A DNA stretch of 64,000 nt. It comes from Trifolium pratense. Taxonomy: Eukaryota > Streptophyta > Magnoliopsida > Fabales > Fabaceae. Made by a program: the position numbers and the translations under genes. This document shows positions 1 through 11,195 of the stretch, piece by piece; the first letter of the stretch is position 1, and each line of letters begins with the position of its first letter. The stretch covers positions 55,837,489 to 55,901,488 of the forward strand of contig NC_060065.1 in assembly GCF_020283565.1 (NCBI RefSeq), given 5' to 3'. The notes beneath the pieces were generated by a model that was not told where the DNA came from, made no database searches, and saw only the letters and a program-made list of their open reading frames with translations.

Positions 1-90
1 AATCACACACTTTCCCTAAATAGGACACGTTGCGCCCATCTAGTTAGGTCTACGTTGGGAGACCTCTTGGATGTTGATGATGATGGTTGA
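1..90 (+). CDS. Possible 3' end of a gene entering from the left
   Basis: Frame 1 is open from the first base to a TGA at 88-90. It would encode 29 residues ending in an acidic tail (LLDVDDDG). The following 300 bases look like a plant 3' UTR, being AT-rich with no further open frame. I do not recognise the family. Composition slightly favours coding sequence, but 29 codons are too few to be sure. It could equally be random open frame inside a UTR. Confidence 0.3.
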   Translation, partial: NHTLSLNRTRCAHLVRSTLGDLLDVDDDG

Positions 91-2599
91 TCCATGCTGC
101 TGAGGTTTTTTATCAGAACGCAAAGTGCATAAGCCAAACATAATTGTGACCTGATGAACTGAATTTTTCAGTGGTTTTGGCAGTTGTGTCCCACCTGGCA
201 TGCCAATTTTTTTGTTGAACTTGAAATTTAGCCGAGTTATCGGCTAATAGCTCCCAATTGCGATTCACTTTGCTTCAAGCTATTATGCTGATGAAGGAAC
301 TATGTACATCAGGTATGGATTATTTAACTCTTCTAAAGAGTGTTAAGTACAAAGTTGGGTGTTTTTTAAGCTGCTTAACTAAGGAATGTATATAAATATA
401 ATGTAAAGCAGAAATATAAAAGAATAAAATGAGTATATAGCTTGTTTGATTTATTGTGAGGGTTAAAAAATCTACAAGTGTTATATTTGATAGGTAAACA
501 ATAGTGTCCTACTGGCCAAAACAACGCGGCCTATAAAATTTAGCCTTGGTCGGCTAATTACACAGGTAGTGCTGATTCCTCCCTTTGATGTGGGAACGTG
601 GCACCCCAAGTTTGGCTTGATCTTCCCTCCTATGCGGCATTTTTCTTTTTCCACCAATTGTACCTACGTCTCTGACTACATAACGGCTGTAGTACCTTTC
701 TATTAATCAAGGTTATGGTTTACAAAATACAACTTATTTTAAAATTAAATTATACAGTCCAGTTTACAAGATTGCCTCTCAAAAGTGTGCTTACTTATTA
801 GTAGTAAATTATGAATAATTCTCACAAAACTTAAAAGTTCAAACAAGTTCACATGGAATAGTAAATTTTGATTCAACTTTTTGTTGTCCATTAACTTGAT
901 TAGTCATGTGATATGGTTTTCTGATGTCTTTCTTGTCCTATAAGATATGTGAATTTGAGTTTTTCCAATACACCCTCATGCCTAGTACTATATATTGAGC
1001 TTTGTGTGTTGACTGAATGTCTAAATCAACCTTACAAAACCGGTAACCGGTCTGTAAGTCCACAATGTCTAGGGGTGTTACTCTTAAATTCATTTTAGAC
1101 TTTATCTCAATATTATGTGAGAGAGAATTTGAGTGCATTTTAAATTAAACTAGACATATACCTATAAAAGATTTGATTCTTAACTAATTTAGTTCAAGCA
1201 ATCAAATTCTCCTTCTTTCTTTGTTCATTCCCTTACTAATTATAAGTATTGGCAGCTCAGCTGTAACTTTTTATACTATATGAAATTGAATAATACAATA
1301 AGCTAGACCTATATGAACTTTTTAGAACTAAAATATCTGGACCAAACGTTTGAAATTTGGAGTATAAAGATTAAACAAGACATAAGGTTTTATTATGATC
1401 TCAAAAGAACATCTCACAGCTAGATATGAGAGCATAACTAAATAATGTTTAATTTTGTTATAGCGAAAAACAATAGCAAATTAGCAAGAGATAATGATTG
1501 GGAAAGTAAGGATATATTTTAAAGGGAGAATGCTTTTGCAAGAGATATCTACAATTTTCTGAGAAAATATTTTTGATTCCTTGAGAAAAAAGTAGAATCT
1601 TTCACAAAATATAGATGGTTGCAAATTCCATTCTGAAAATCTGTAACACAAGAGTATGTGTTTTGTTTATGGAATCTGAATTCAAAAAACAAAAGAAAGA
1701 CAAGACAAAACTCCAAAAATTATTGGTTATAGTATGCAGATGCCTTATGTTTTGAAATTCTATGATGTTTACTTGTCTTTGTTTACTTTGGTATGATGAT
1801 TACTGAGGTGATAGAAGAATGGCATAGAGATAGCTTAAACACCACAGATACAATGGTATAAAGGTGTGTCTAATGTAGAATGTTAAAGCTAAGGCTACTC
1901 TATTTTATTTCTCAATCATCCAATTATGTTCTATGTATATTAGTATAATCTTTTTGATTTTATGTATGTTCCAGTTCCATCATCCACCATAATTGAATGA
2001 GTGAATTAATATCATTTAGTCATTGACTATTCCTTCTGTCACAACAAGTCACATACAGCCATTAGCAGTTGGTATTATACAATATGGTTGTCAATTGAGA
2101 CTCAAGATATGAGTATGAAACACCGACACTAATGAGTACACTTAATTATGTTATTTCCTCAAATTATTATCGGTGTTGACGTGTTAATGTCCGTGTCTGT
2201 GTTCGTGCAAAGTGGTAAGAAATCTCAATTGAATACCAGCAAATTTTGTTGCACTGAAAAAAATCTTAATTGTCATAATTGAATACCACGAAATTTATTT
2301 AACTTTTATAAAAATCTTAGATTGAATACCACAAAAATTTTTTATTATAAAAAAATCTTTTAAAATCTTATGAAATCCTAATCCAATATGCCCCCTAAAT
2401 GTTTGGTTTGGATTGGAGAACGATAGAGAAAAGGGAAAGAATTTTAATAATTTTGTATTTGATTCAGAAGTTTAGAGGCAAGAGATAAAATTTTGTATTT
2501 GATTTAGAAGTTTATAGGGAAGAGATAATAACTTATAGACCCGTCAATGTTAAAACATAAAGTCATGAAGATTTTTCAATTTTAATCATTCTTATGGAA
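91..2599. other. Intergenic DNA without a recognisable gene
   Basis: This stretch is AT-rich with no credible coding frame. Around 2220-2400 a short phrase about 'tgaataccac(g)aaatt' recurs three times, as in decayed legume MITEs. A run near 2160-2215 resembles other low-copy legume repeats. Nothing else is supported. Confidence 0.6.
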
Positions 2600-2879
2600 A
2601 TTATTATATCCTCCCTCCGGTCCTTTTTATAAGGAACAATTTGGAAAAAAAATTTGGTCATTTTTATAAGAAACAATCATTAAATTTATTCTTACAATTC
2701 CATTTCTACCCTTATTAAATTGTGTCTATTCCAAAGTTATGCATTAATTAGAGTGACATATTCCCTAAGAATAAATTAATACACCAAGGTTAGTTTTGGA
2801 ATAGATTGTAAAATTTTAGAATTTTTATTAAGAAAGATAAGGTTTCTTGGTATGTGTGTTTTTACCAAATTGTTCCTTA

Positions 2880-3956
2880 GACTACCCACAATGGTCTCAA
2901 CACCATTTTATATTCAACACTCATTTTTTCACTCCACATCATTTTCTCTTTCTTCCACCTAATCATTCAACACACATTCAACTTTTACCCTCTCCAATGG
3001 TTTTTATATTCAACACCATACCCCACCACTTTCTCTACCCCACCACTTTCTATTTCATATTCTTATTTAAATTTTAATTTTTGTTTTTATGATTAAATGA
3101 CATTATAATTATCGATTAAAATTAAATTAAAATAATACACTTAACAAAATTTATTTAAATATTTTTTTTTATTTTCTTAATTTAAAATGCAATACATCAT
3201 ACAAATAACGTAATTAATACGATACAAATTAACTTAAAATGCAATACAACACACAAGTTACATAATTAATACGATGAAATTTGGTGTTAAACCAAAATTA
3301 GGTGTGTTTTGAGGATGTTGATTGAAAAATTGATTTGAATTTTGATAATTGTTGGGATTTTGATAATTATTGGGGTTTTGATAATTGTTGGGATTTTGAG
3401 AATTGTTGGGATTTTGATAATTGTTGGGATAATTAGAAAAATTGTTGGGATCCATTTCACTAAAAAAAAGATTAAAACTTCAAAAGAAAGACTAATTAGA
3501 AGGTAAATAATAGATTAAGATAGTGTAAAATTTGGTTTTTTTTTCTGTGTCCAAATGAAATGAACCAAGTCTCTATTTGTAGAGAAAAAAAAATCACGAA
3601 TTTTGGTATAAAAATTAAAAATTAAAAAATTAATTTTCAACGAAATAATTGAGTTCAAAGGATAAAAATCATAAAAATCCACCGGACCAATCACAAGCAG
3701 CCACGTGGCCTGCTTTATCCAAAGGAGCTTTCTCTCTCTGCGTCCACTGACGGCCACTCTCCTTTGTCTGCGCGTGTGCCACACGCGCCTGGATTGGCAA
3801 ATGAAATCGCGCCAGCTGGCCCCCCGAGTCAGTTTCAACTGAGTTGAAAATTTTCAACACCTCTTTCATCCACCTAGGATTCAACATAGAGCTCCAATCG
3901 TTTCAACTTGTATATTGCTGTTGAATATACATTCAACACTACCATTGTGGGTAGTC
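2880..3956. mobile_element. PIF/Harbinger-type element, deletion derivative, with TTA duplication
   Basis: Perfect 16-bp terminal inverted repeats (GACTACCCACAATGGT and its complement) bound a 1,077-bp element. It is flanked by the 3-bp duplication TTA at 2877-2879 and 3957-3959, the diagnostic target site of PIF/Harbinger elements. Both subterminal regions are rich in the word TTCAACA, a plausible transposase-binding repeat. There is no transposase, only a relic of an accessory frame on the minus strand at 3258-3455. The element sits inside the right terminal repeat of an older Stowaway-like MITE, so it is the younger insertion. Confidence 0.85.
3258..3455 (-). pseudogene. Asn/Pro-rich N-terminal relic of a Harbinger accessory (Myb/SANT-type) ORF
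   Basis: A 65-codon frame starts MDPNNFSNYPNN and continues as repeats of QNPNNY. The repeats arise from an imperfect 18-bp tandem unit (ttgttgggattttgataa) between about 3340 and 3440. Similar Asn/Pro-rich starts occur in the Myb/SANT-like second ORF of plant PIF/Harbinger elements, often annotated as glutathione S-transferase T3-like. That link is from memory. The Myb-like domain itself is absent, so this is a deletion remnant and not a host gene. Confidence 0.5.
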
Positions 3957-3989
3957 TTATAATAAGGACCGGAGGGAGTAATTATTATA

Positions 3990-4503
3990 GAGTTTAATTG
4001 TGGTGGACACATTGCAAACCACTTTGGACAGTCATCCAATATTATTATGTCACATTATTTACTCTTTTTTTCCACCACTATTTTAATCTGGTTCGAGGTC
4101 AGTTCTGGCATCAAGTGGTTTCAGCCTCCACCCAGTCGTAGTTACGGGGATCAAACCACGGTCTTCCCTACCAAGTTTAGCGATAATCACCACTGAATCA
4201 ACTAACGATTGGTTGTCACATTATTTACTCTTAAAATATATTTTTGATTTAAAAAAATCTAAAATTAATTATGATTTTGTTACATGTGCCAACGTAATCA
4301 CATCCCCTTCATTCTAGGAGTTTCACGACAACCGACTCTGCAAGCAACTCTCTTCCATTGTTCCTCCTTAAAAAAAAAAGCTCTATTCCGTTGTTTGTGG
4401 TTTCTTCGATCAAAGTTTATTTTTAAGAGTAAATGATGAGGCATAATACTATTGGATGACTGTGCAAAGTGGTTTGCACTCTTTAACCACCACAATTAAA
4501 CTC
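3990..4503. mobile_element. MITE with long inverted arms and 9-bp target duplication (Mutator-like)
   Basis: The left arm from 3990 (GAGTTTAATTGTGGTGG) and right arm ending at 4503 (CCACCACAATTAAACTC) match over about 75 bp at roughly 80% identity. ATTATTATA lies immediately outside both ends (3981-3989 and 4504-4512). A 9-bp duplication and GAG...CTC ends fit Mutator-like MITEs. The left arm is interrupted by a SINE (4067-4213). No coding capacity remains. Confidence 0.7.
4067..4213 (-). mobile_element. tRNA-derived SINE with 19-bp target-site duplication
   Basis: A perfect 19-bp direct repeat (TGTCACATTATTTACTCTT) lies at 4048-4066 and 4214-4232. The insert begins with a T-run, which is the A-tail of a minus-strand element. 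Read on the minus strand it carries an A-box-like region (TAGTTGATTCAGTGG) and a B-box-like region (GGTTTGATCCC). Excising it restores the left arm of the surrounding MITE, confirming it is the later insertion. A second copy of the family is at 31549-31680. Confidence 0.75.
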
Positions 4504-4512
4504 ATTATTATA

Positions 4513-5033
4513 TGCACTTAAAATCATATTGTTCGATCTTGATCACACGGTTGTCAATGTCCTGAGTGTGTGATTGTATAAATTTATGGGTAAATGACTT
4601 TTTACCCTCGTAAAATTAGCGAATTTTCATTTATCATTTGGTGCAATTTTGTTTTCAATATAATTTTTTTCTACTTATCCCTGCAATATGAAGATTCTCT
4701 CATTTTGCCAGTTGGAATTGGATAGACAATTGGATATTTGACTATGCAAATTTGATGATGTGGTATGTACACGTGGGAAAAAAATTAATTTATATATATT
4801 TTAATGTCACCTGGAAAATAATTATTTTTTTTAAAAAAATCTTAATATTTTTTTTTACAGAAATTAAAAAAATTATTTTTTTTAAAAAAAAATAAATTTT
4901 TAACGAAATTGTTTTCCAAAAGTAATAGAGCCCAACTTGTTTCATTTTTGTCTTCTTCAACCTTAGCCGCAAAACCAGTAACCGTCGTCATCGCCGCGAC
5001 ACAAAACTTCTCGCCGCCATCTCTCCGATAACA
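4513..5033. promoter_or_regulatory. Upstream and 5' leader region of ELP2
   Basis: AT-rich DNA with long A/T runs near 4790-4900, then a more GC-rich leader (cgtcgtcatcgccgcgac) just before the ELP2 ATG at 5034. No clear TATA box can be assigned. Confidence 0.4.
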
Positions 5034-8000
5034 ATGCATAGTGAAGTGAAAAGAGTATTCATTGGAGCAGGATGCAACAGAATAGTTAACAACGTTTCTT
5101 GGGGTGCTTCTGGTTTTATCTCTTTTGGAGCTTCAAACGCAGTTGCAATTTTCTGCCCTAAGGTCTCTTTCCACTTTCTTTTACTATTTTCAGTGACCCT
5201 TTGTGTTTAATTTTTGTTTGATGTTTTATTCTTTTTGTGTTTTCACAGAAAGCTCAAATTTTGACCACTCTTCCTGGTCACAAAGCTGTTGTCAATTGCA
5301 CTCATTGGCTCCCAACTAGCAAGTTCCTTTTTAAAGGTACACACTTTTTCAATTTTTAATCAATTTCATCACTGAGGATTCTAATACTGATTCTATTTGG
5401 TAAAAAATAGAGTGCTTTATATATGTGTTTATAGGGAAGCTAAATGAGAAAAATTCTGAAAAACTTAAATGTAGAATTTGATTTCAACTTAAGTGAGAAG
5501 CTTGAAGTTAAAATACTCAGTTATTATGAATGCTTTCCACTTTTCTTCTTTATTACACATTGAACTATGGTCAGTTTTTGCCATTAGTTACCATATAGGC
5601 CAATCTTAGATTGGTTTTTTATCAGTCCATCATCACATTGCATATTCATTTGCTGTGCTTTATACATATGGATCGGGTGGGATTGATACTTAACCTAGGG
5701 TAGTACCAATAGTTTAGATTGGAGATGTGACACTAATACATATGTGGTTAAAAGTTACAACTAGAGCTGTAAAAAGGGCCTTAAGGGGCCGGCCCTTTAA
5801 GGGGCGGACCCACTTATTCCTGATTATTAATTTTATTTAAATTTTAAACAATTTTTCTAGTGTCGTGAACTTATTCTCGTTTTCTTCAATCAGCACTGTC
5901 CACGATCGGCACCCTAAAAAAACTGTGTTTAAAATTTAAATAAAATTAATAATCAGGAATAAGTGGGTCCGCCCCTTAAAGGGCCGGCCCTTTAAGGCCC
6001 TTTTTACAGCTCTAGTTACAACTACTTTCATTTTCTGGCGTTTACGTGTCAGTATCATGCAATATTTGTGTGAGAGCTTCATAATCAATGTGAGCCACTC
6101 TGCATGAGCGTGTCAGCAGATTATGTGACGTGCCATAAAAGTGAAGTTACAATTTTGATTTTGAAAATGACGCTATAATTATTCGCGAGTAATTACTGAT
6201 TTAAAAATTTATCCAAATTGACTCATAGAATAGACCATTTGTCTTAGCAGAAAGTAAAAGAAGAAAAAAAAATAATCATCCGGTGAGTATATATATATTT
6301 AGATCAATTCAACAGAGGTAGGGTGAGATACCACAGGCTTAAGCAGTTCTTCTATGATTTCTTGTGCTTGCCTCAACCTTACATCAACAATATTAGCAGG
6401 TAATTCAGCTTCAATTAAGATGTGAAGTGCATCATTCAGGTGCTCATAGTCCGGCCTTCCCCTTAATAACTCTTCCTTTAGAGTATAAAAAAAGTATAAC
6501 AAAGTTAAAAAAGAGTTATCAACAACATATATATTGTATAAGCAACAAAAGTTGCCAACAAAGCCAAGAACCATTGAGACACTAACATATAAATCTGGAG
6601 AGACATCAAGTGCTTCCCAGATCTACGCCATGGAACTTCACTAGGACTCACCAGTTTATGTGTATGCTCCTTCACAAATTTGGTGACAACCCACTTCCCT
6701 CCATCTTGTAAAGTCATCCTTACCATGACTTGACAACCTTCTCGGGTGGGTGGTGGAGGGGGGAACACTCTATCTTTTCTGTGCACTCTATTTTTTCTAT
6801 AATTAATTTGATGTTTTTTTCATTCTAATTGTAGAGAGGTTATGTACATGTTTAAGTTGTTTCTATAAGCTTTTATGCCATAGATAATCTTGAATAAGTC
6901 AATTCAAACAAACCTTAAGAATGTTATTAAAGACTAATATACACCCCCTTTCCTTTTATACACAGCAAAAGAATTGGAGTTGCATTATTTGCTATCTGGA
7001 GATGCAGACGGTGTTATTATTCTATGGGAACTGTCGCTGGTTGATGGGAAGGTACATCATGTTTCATTGTTCTTTTCACTTTCTTAATTAATTTTGTACA
7101 CATAAAGTGTATAAGAGATGCTTGTTCATTCATACTAGTTTTTATTTAATGTTCATTGCAAATTTCTATTTTTATGTTCATAGTGGAGGCAAGTGTCACA
7201 AGTACCACAATCACACAAAAAAGGGGTTACATGTATCAATGGAATTATGGTTTCTCAAACGGAGGCAATGTTTGCATCCACTTCTTCAGATGGTACTGTT
7301 TGTGTATGGGAACTTGTATTTCCACTGACAAGCAATGGTAAGCCCTAATTTCTAAAGATCAACGTTTACTGTTATGTTTGTATATCTACTATCTATGTTA
7401 ATCGAGACTTGCTCTATCATTCTAGGTGACTGTAAATTATCATGCCTGGACTCTTTCACTGTTGGTTCTAAATCTATGGTAGCCCTATCGATGGCGGAAC
7501 TGCCTGGATGCAGTGGTCAAATTGTCCTTGCAATGGGAGGATTGGATAACAAGATTCACCTTTACTGTGGTGGAAGGACGGGAAAGGTATCTTTCTCGCC
7601 ATAATTATAGACAACTAACACGAACTCTCAGTTCCTTATAGTTTTCTTTTTAGGAGTGTGTGTAAGTTATATAATACTTTTTTTTTTTTTTTACCTATGA
7701 ACCCAGTTTGTACATTCATGTGAGCTAAAAGGGCATACAGATTGGATCCGGAGTTTGGATTTCTCATTACCTGTATCCGTCAATGGAGAAGTAAACAATA
7801 TTTTTCTGGTAAGTTCGTCCCAAGATAAATGCATACGAATTTGGAAGATGGCATTACGTAGCTCTATGCCAAATGGGAATGGCATTTACAGGAAGGAAGA
7901 ATCAAGCTTAGCATCCTATATAGAAGGTCCTGTACTGGTGGCTGGTTCTTCCTCTTTTCAAATATCCTTAGAATCTCTTCTAATTGGACATGAGGATTGG

Positions 8001-11000
8001 GTATATTCAGTAGTGTGGCAACCCCCTTTGGTTGCATCCACAAAAGGGGATGCTTATTATCAACCACAAAGCATTTTATCTGCATCCATGGACAAGACTA
8101 TGATGATATGGCAGCCTGAAAAGACTTCTGGTGTGTGGATGAATGTGGTTACTGTTGGCGAACTAAGCCACTGTGCTCTAGGGTTCTATGGTGGTCATTG
8201 GAGCCCAAATGGAGATTCGATTTTAGCACATGGATATGGTGGATCTTTCCATCTTTGGAAAAATGTTGGGGATGACAACTGGCTGACACAAAAGGTTCCC
8301 TCTGGTCATTTTGCATCGGTGACTGATATAGCATGGGGTAGATCTGGTGATTACATTATATCAGCCAGTCATGACCAGGTATTTTAAAGCTTTACTATTG
8401 GTCGTGTCTGTAAATTTATCTCTAATGTTTTTATATGAAAATACCTTATATAATTTGATGATGTCTTCCTATATGTTGTTTAATTAGTATAACTTATAAG
8501 AACATTGGTTTTATAAATTTTGCCTTTTTGAAGAGAAAAACAATGAAATTCAAGCCACTTGTTATTATGAATTTGTCTTGGCTCTATAATTGATTTTGCT
8601 GTGTGAAAATTGCAGACAACTAGAATTTATGCTCCGTGGAAAGTTGATGCTTCTCTTCAAGATGGAGAATTTTGGTATGAGATTGCCCGCCCTCAGGTTC
8701 ATGGTCATGATATCAATTGTATGACAGTTGTTCATAGTAAGGGGAATCATCGTTTTGTTGGTGGAGCTGATGAGAAAGTTGCTAGAGTGTTTGAAGCCCC
8801 ATTATCATTTTTGAAAACGTTAAGTAATGCCACTTTGCAGAAGTCTTGTTATTCTGATGATGACTTGACAAACGTTCAGATTTTGGGTGCAAATATGTCA
8901 GCTCTTGGGCTATCACAAAAACCTATTTATGCTCAAGGTCAGTTATTTTGTTGAAATTGTTATTTTTTGGTGATGTGATTATATAATGTTGGTATTCTTT
9001 CTCATTTTTACCTGCTGGTGTTGTTACTGCAGTGGCATTTGGTTGTAGACTTGTAGTTGATTGTTATGGAAAGAAATGCCTGAATAGATAAAGCTATTGG
9101 TTGAAATCTAGATGAAATTAGTAAATAGTTAGTAAGCTGTTGTTGGGATAAAGAATAAAGGTGAACTAATAGTTAAGATTAGTTACATCAGTTGGTTAGT
9201 TATAGGAAATTAGGAATATTGTGTATTAATAGGATACAAGGATAGCGGGGATTCATGCTGATATGCAAGTTCTTGGTGAATAGAGCATTGGCTCTTTGTA
9301 TAAGGGAAGCCTCGGAGGGTGTTCTCAAATAGCGGCACTACAACACCATAATAATTGATTTTGATGAATTCGCTATGAAAACCACAACCCTATCCTAGAT
9401 TCGCTGTTAGGGCAATAGCAGCTACTATTTTAGTTTCTACTAGTTGGTGTAGCGGCAATAGCATAAATAAAGAGAATTTTAGGATTTTTTAATTAATACT
9501 GAAGAATCTGCATGTGTGCCAAGCATAACCTATTTTCATAATAGAAAACTGAAGAGCCGGTGAGTATTACTCATATATTCACCATAATACATTAGCAGAT
9601 TTTTGCCGTTCCGTTGGTTTCTGCAATCTGCTATTGATAGCCACTATTAGTAAAAAGAGTTCTTTTCAATTCAATTTCTTTGGTTTCTAACAGCTGTTAA
9701 TAAAAACTATCTAGAGTTATGGTTACGGTTACGGAGTTAGGACATGTCTTTGTACTTGGACGCCTGTCTCTCATATTGATATGGGTCTATCCTAATGATG
9801 GCTGATAGTGATATCAATATCATAGTCATGGAAGGGTTGTAAAATAAATCCTGTGTTTTATTTTCCTATGTTAAAATATAACTTTTTAAACAATTATATA
9901 TCTGTTCTGGTGTATTGGTCTCTTAAAAGTTTGTAATTTTGAGGATTATTATTGTACATTGCAGCTGTACATGAGACCCCTGATACAAATGGGGCTGATG
10001 GTCTCGACACTTTTGAAACTGTTCCCGACGCAGTTCCAACTGTGTTTACTGAACCTCCAATTGAAGATCAACTGGGGTGGCACACACTCTGGCCTGAATC
10101 ACACAAACTCTATGGCCATGGAAACGAACTATTTTCACTATGCTGTGATCATAGGGGTGAGCTTGTTGCTTCTTCATGTAAGGTATGGACTATTTGTCTA
10201 ACTTATAAGTTGACAGAAGATTAGGTGCTTGCTTATATTCTTCATTCCAATTTCTAATGCTTTTTTTCTTTCTTTCCAACATTGGATATATATTTACTTC
10301 GATCAAGTTGACTTAGTTCTGGTTCCCAGTTTCACTCCCTTGTACACCTCCATCACTGATATTTCTATGAGATTTTTCTAATTGTTACACGTGATTTATG
10401 CATTGCAGGCTCAATCTACAGCTGTAGCAGAGGTATGGCTTTGGCAGGTTGGTTCATGGAAAGCAGTCGGGCGCTTGCAATCTCATAGCTTAACAGTGAC
10501 ACAGATGGAATTCTCACACGATGACAACTTTCTTTTGACTGTCTCAAGGGATCGCCAGTTCTCGGTTTTTACTATCACTAGAACAGGTAGACTGATGATC
10601 ATTGTTCACAAAACGCACTATATGCAAATTGCAATGTTGTATTTTTCTTATTAATTTCTGCAACTCAATAGAAATTCTAATCATTCAATTGTGGATTGTA
10701 GGAACTGGTGAAATTAGTTATAGTCTGCTTGCGAGGCAAGAGGGACACAAGCGGATTATCTGGTCATGTTCATGGAACCCATACGGCCATGAATTTGCAA
10801 CAGGTTCACGTGACAAGACAGTAAAAATCTGGGCCGTAGATAAGGAATCCTCATCAGTAAGGCAGCTTATGACTTTACCTCCACTAACGAGTAGTGTGAC
10901 AGCATTGTCGTGGGTTGGTCTCCCTAATCGAAGAAACGATGGAATTCTAGCTGTAGGAATGGAAAACGGCCAAATAGAATTATGGAGTCTGTCTTATAAT

Positions 11001-11195
11001 AGACAAGACAATGGAAGTATTGTCGTACCTGATTTTGCCGCTACTCTTCTTGTTCGTGTAGATCCTTTCATATGCCATGCCTCTACGGTAAACCGTCTGG
11101 CATGGAGGAAAAATGAGGAAGATCACAAGAGTCTGCAACTTGCTTCTTGTGGAGCTGATAATTGTGTAAGAGTGTTTGATGTAACGGTTGAGTAA
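5034..11195 (+). CDS. ELP2: Elongator complex protein 2 (ELP2), WD40 double-propeller
   Basis: Ten exons: 5034-5162, 5249-5336, 6966-7051, 7184-7337, 7426-7586, 7707-8378, 8616-8937, 9965-10182, 10409-10586, 10702-11195. They total 2,502 nt, giving 833 aa, the usual length for plant ELP2. All junctions are GT-AG and in frame. The protein starts [22 protein letters not shown]40 blades are recognisable throughout, e.g. [14 protein letters not shown] (exon 3), [12 protein letters not shown] (exon 4), [12 protein letters not shown] (exon 6) and [12 protein letters not shown] (exon 10). ELP2 is a scaffold subunit of the Elongator Elp123 subcomplex, which modifies wobble uridines in tRNA and affects transcription. 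Intron 2 (1.6 kb) holds a MITE and a foreign gene-fragment chimera. Intron 7 (1.0 kb) holds repeat-like sequence. No defect is seen in the reading frame. Confidence 0.96.
5762..6014. mobile_element. Palindromic hAT-type MITE in ELP2 intron 2
   Basis: The 253-bp element consists of two 89-bp inverted arms (5762-5850 and 5926-6014) that differ at a single base, around a 75-bp loop. The ends are TAGAGCTGTAAAAAGGGCC and its complement. The 8-bp duplication GTTACAAC flanks it at 5754-5761 and 6015-6022. TAGRGCTG-type ends and 8-bp duplications are typical of hAT elements. Near-identical arms and an intact duplication point to a recent insertion. The arms are rich in GGCC/GGGCC words. Confidence 0.9.
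6299..6786 (-). pseudogene. Captured FAR1-domain fragment fused to a STAR/KH-domain exon
   Basis: Read on the minus strand, 6786 to about 6600 encodes part of a FAR1 DNA-binding domain ([17 protein letters not shown] then [10 protein letters not shown]). About 90 bp further on, an intron-like acceptor (tactctaaag) precedes an exon encoding [18 protein letters not shown] and [16 protein letters not shown], the KH region of STAR/QKI-type RNA-binding proteins. That exon ends at a GT (gtatct) at the expected boundary after KPV. Pieces of two unrelated genes are therefore joined, with splice borders retained, antisense inside an ELP2 intron. This is typical of DNA-level gene capture by a transposon, not of a retrocopy. 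The two pieces are in different frames, and no start or full domain remains. Confidence 0.75.

Larger units (their letters stand above)
2609..3980. mobile_element. Stowaway-like MITE split by a later Harbinger insertion
   Basis: The left end reads CTCCCTCCGGTCC from 2611 and the right end GGACCGGAGGGAG at 3966-3978. Removing the inner element (2880-3956) and one TTA copy rebuilds a right terminal repeat matching about 29 bases of the left one. The outer element alone would be about 290 bp. Flanks: a TA follows the right end as in Stowaway elements, but the left end has TC. A longer direct repeat ATTATTATA lies at 2600-2608 and 3981-3989. Family assignment is therefore uncertain (Tc1/mariner-type ends versus a 9-bp duplication). 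Confidence 0.75.

Noticed and set aside
6299..6786. A functional minus-strand gene encoding a FAR1 or KH protein
   Set aside because: Only partial domains are present, in different frames, with intron remnants and no start or complete fold. Treated as captured fragments.
9040..9900. Solo LTR in ELP2 intron 7
   Set aside because: The sequence looks repeat-like, but TG...CA ends and a 5-bp duplication could not be located.
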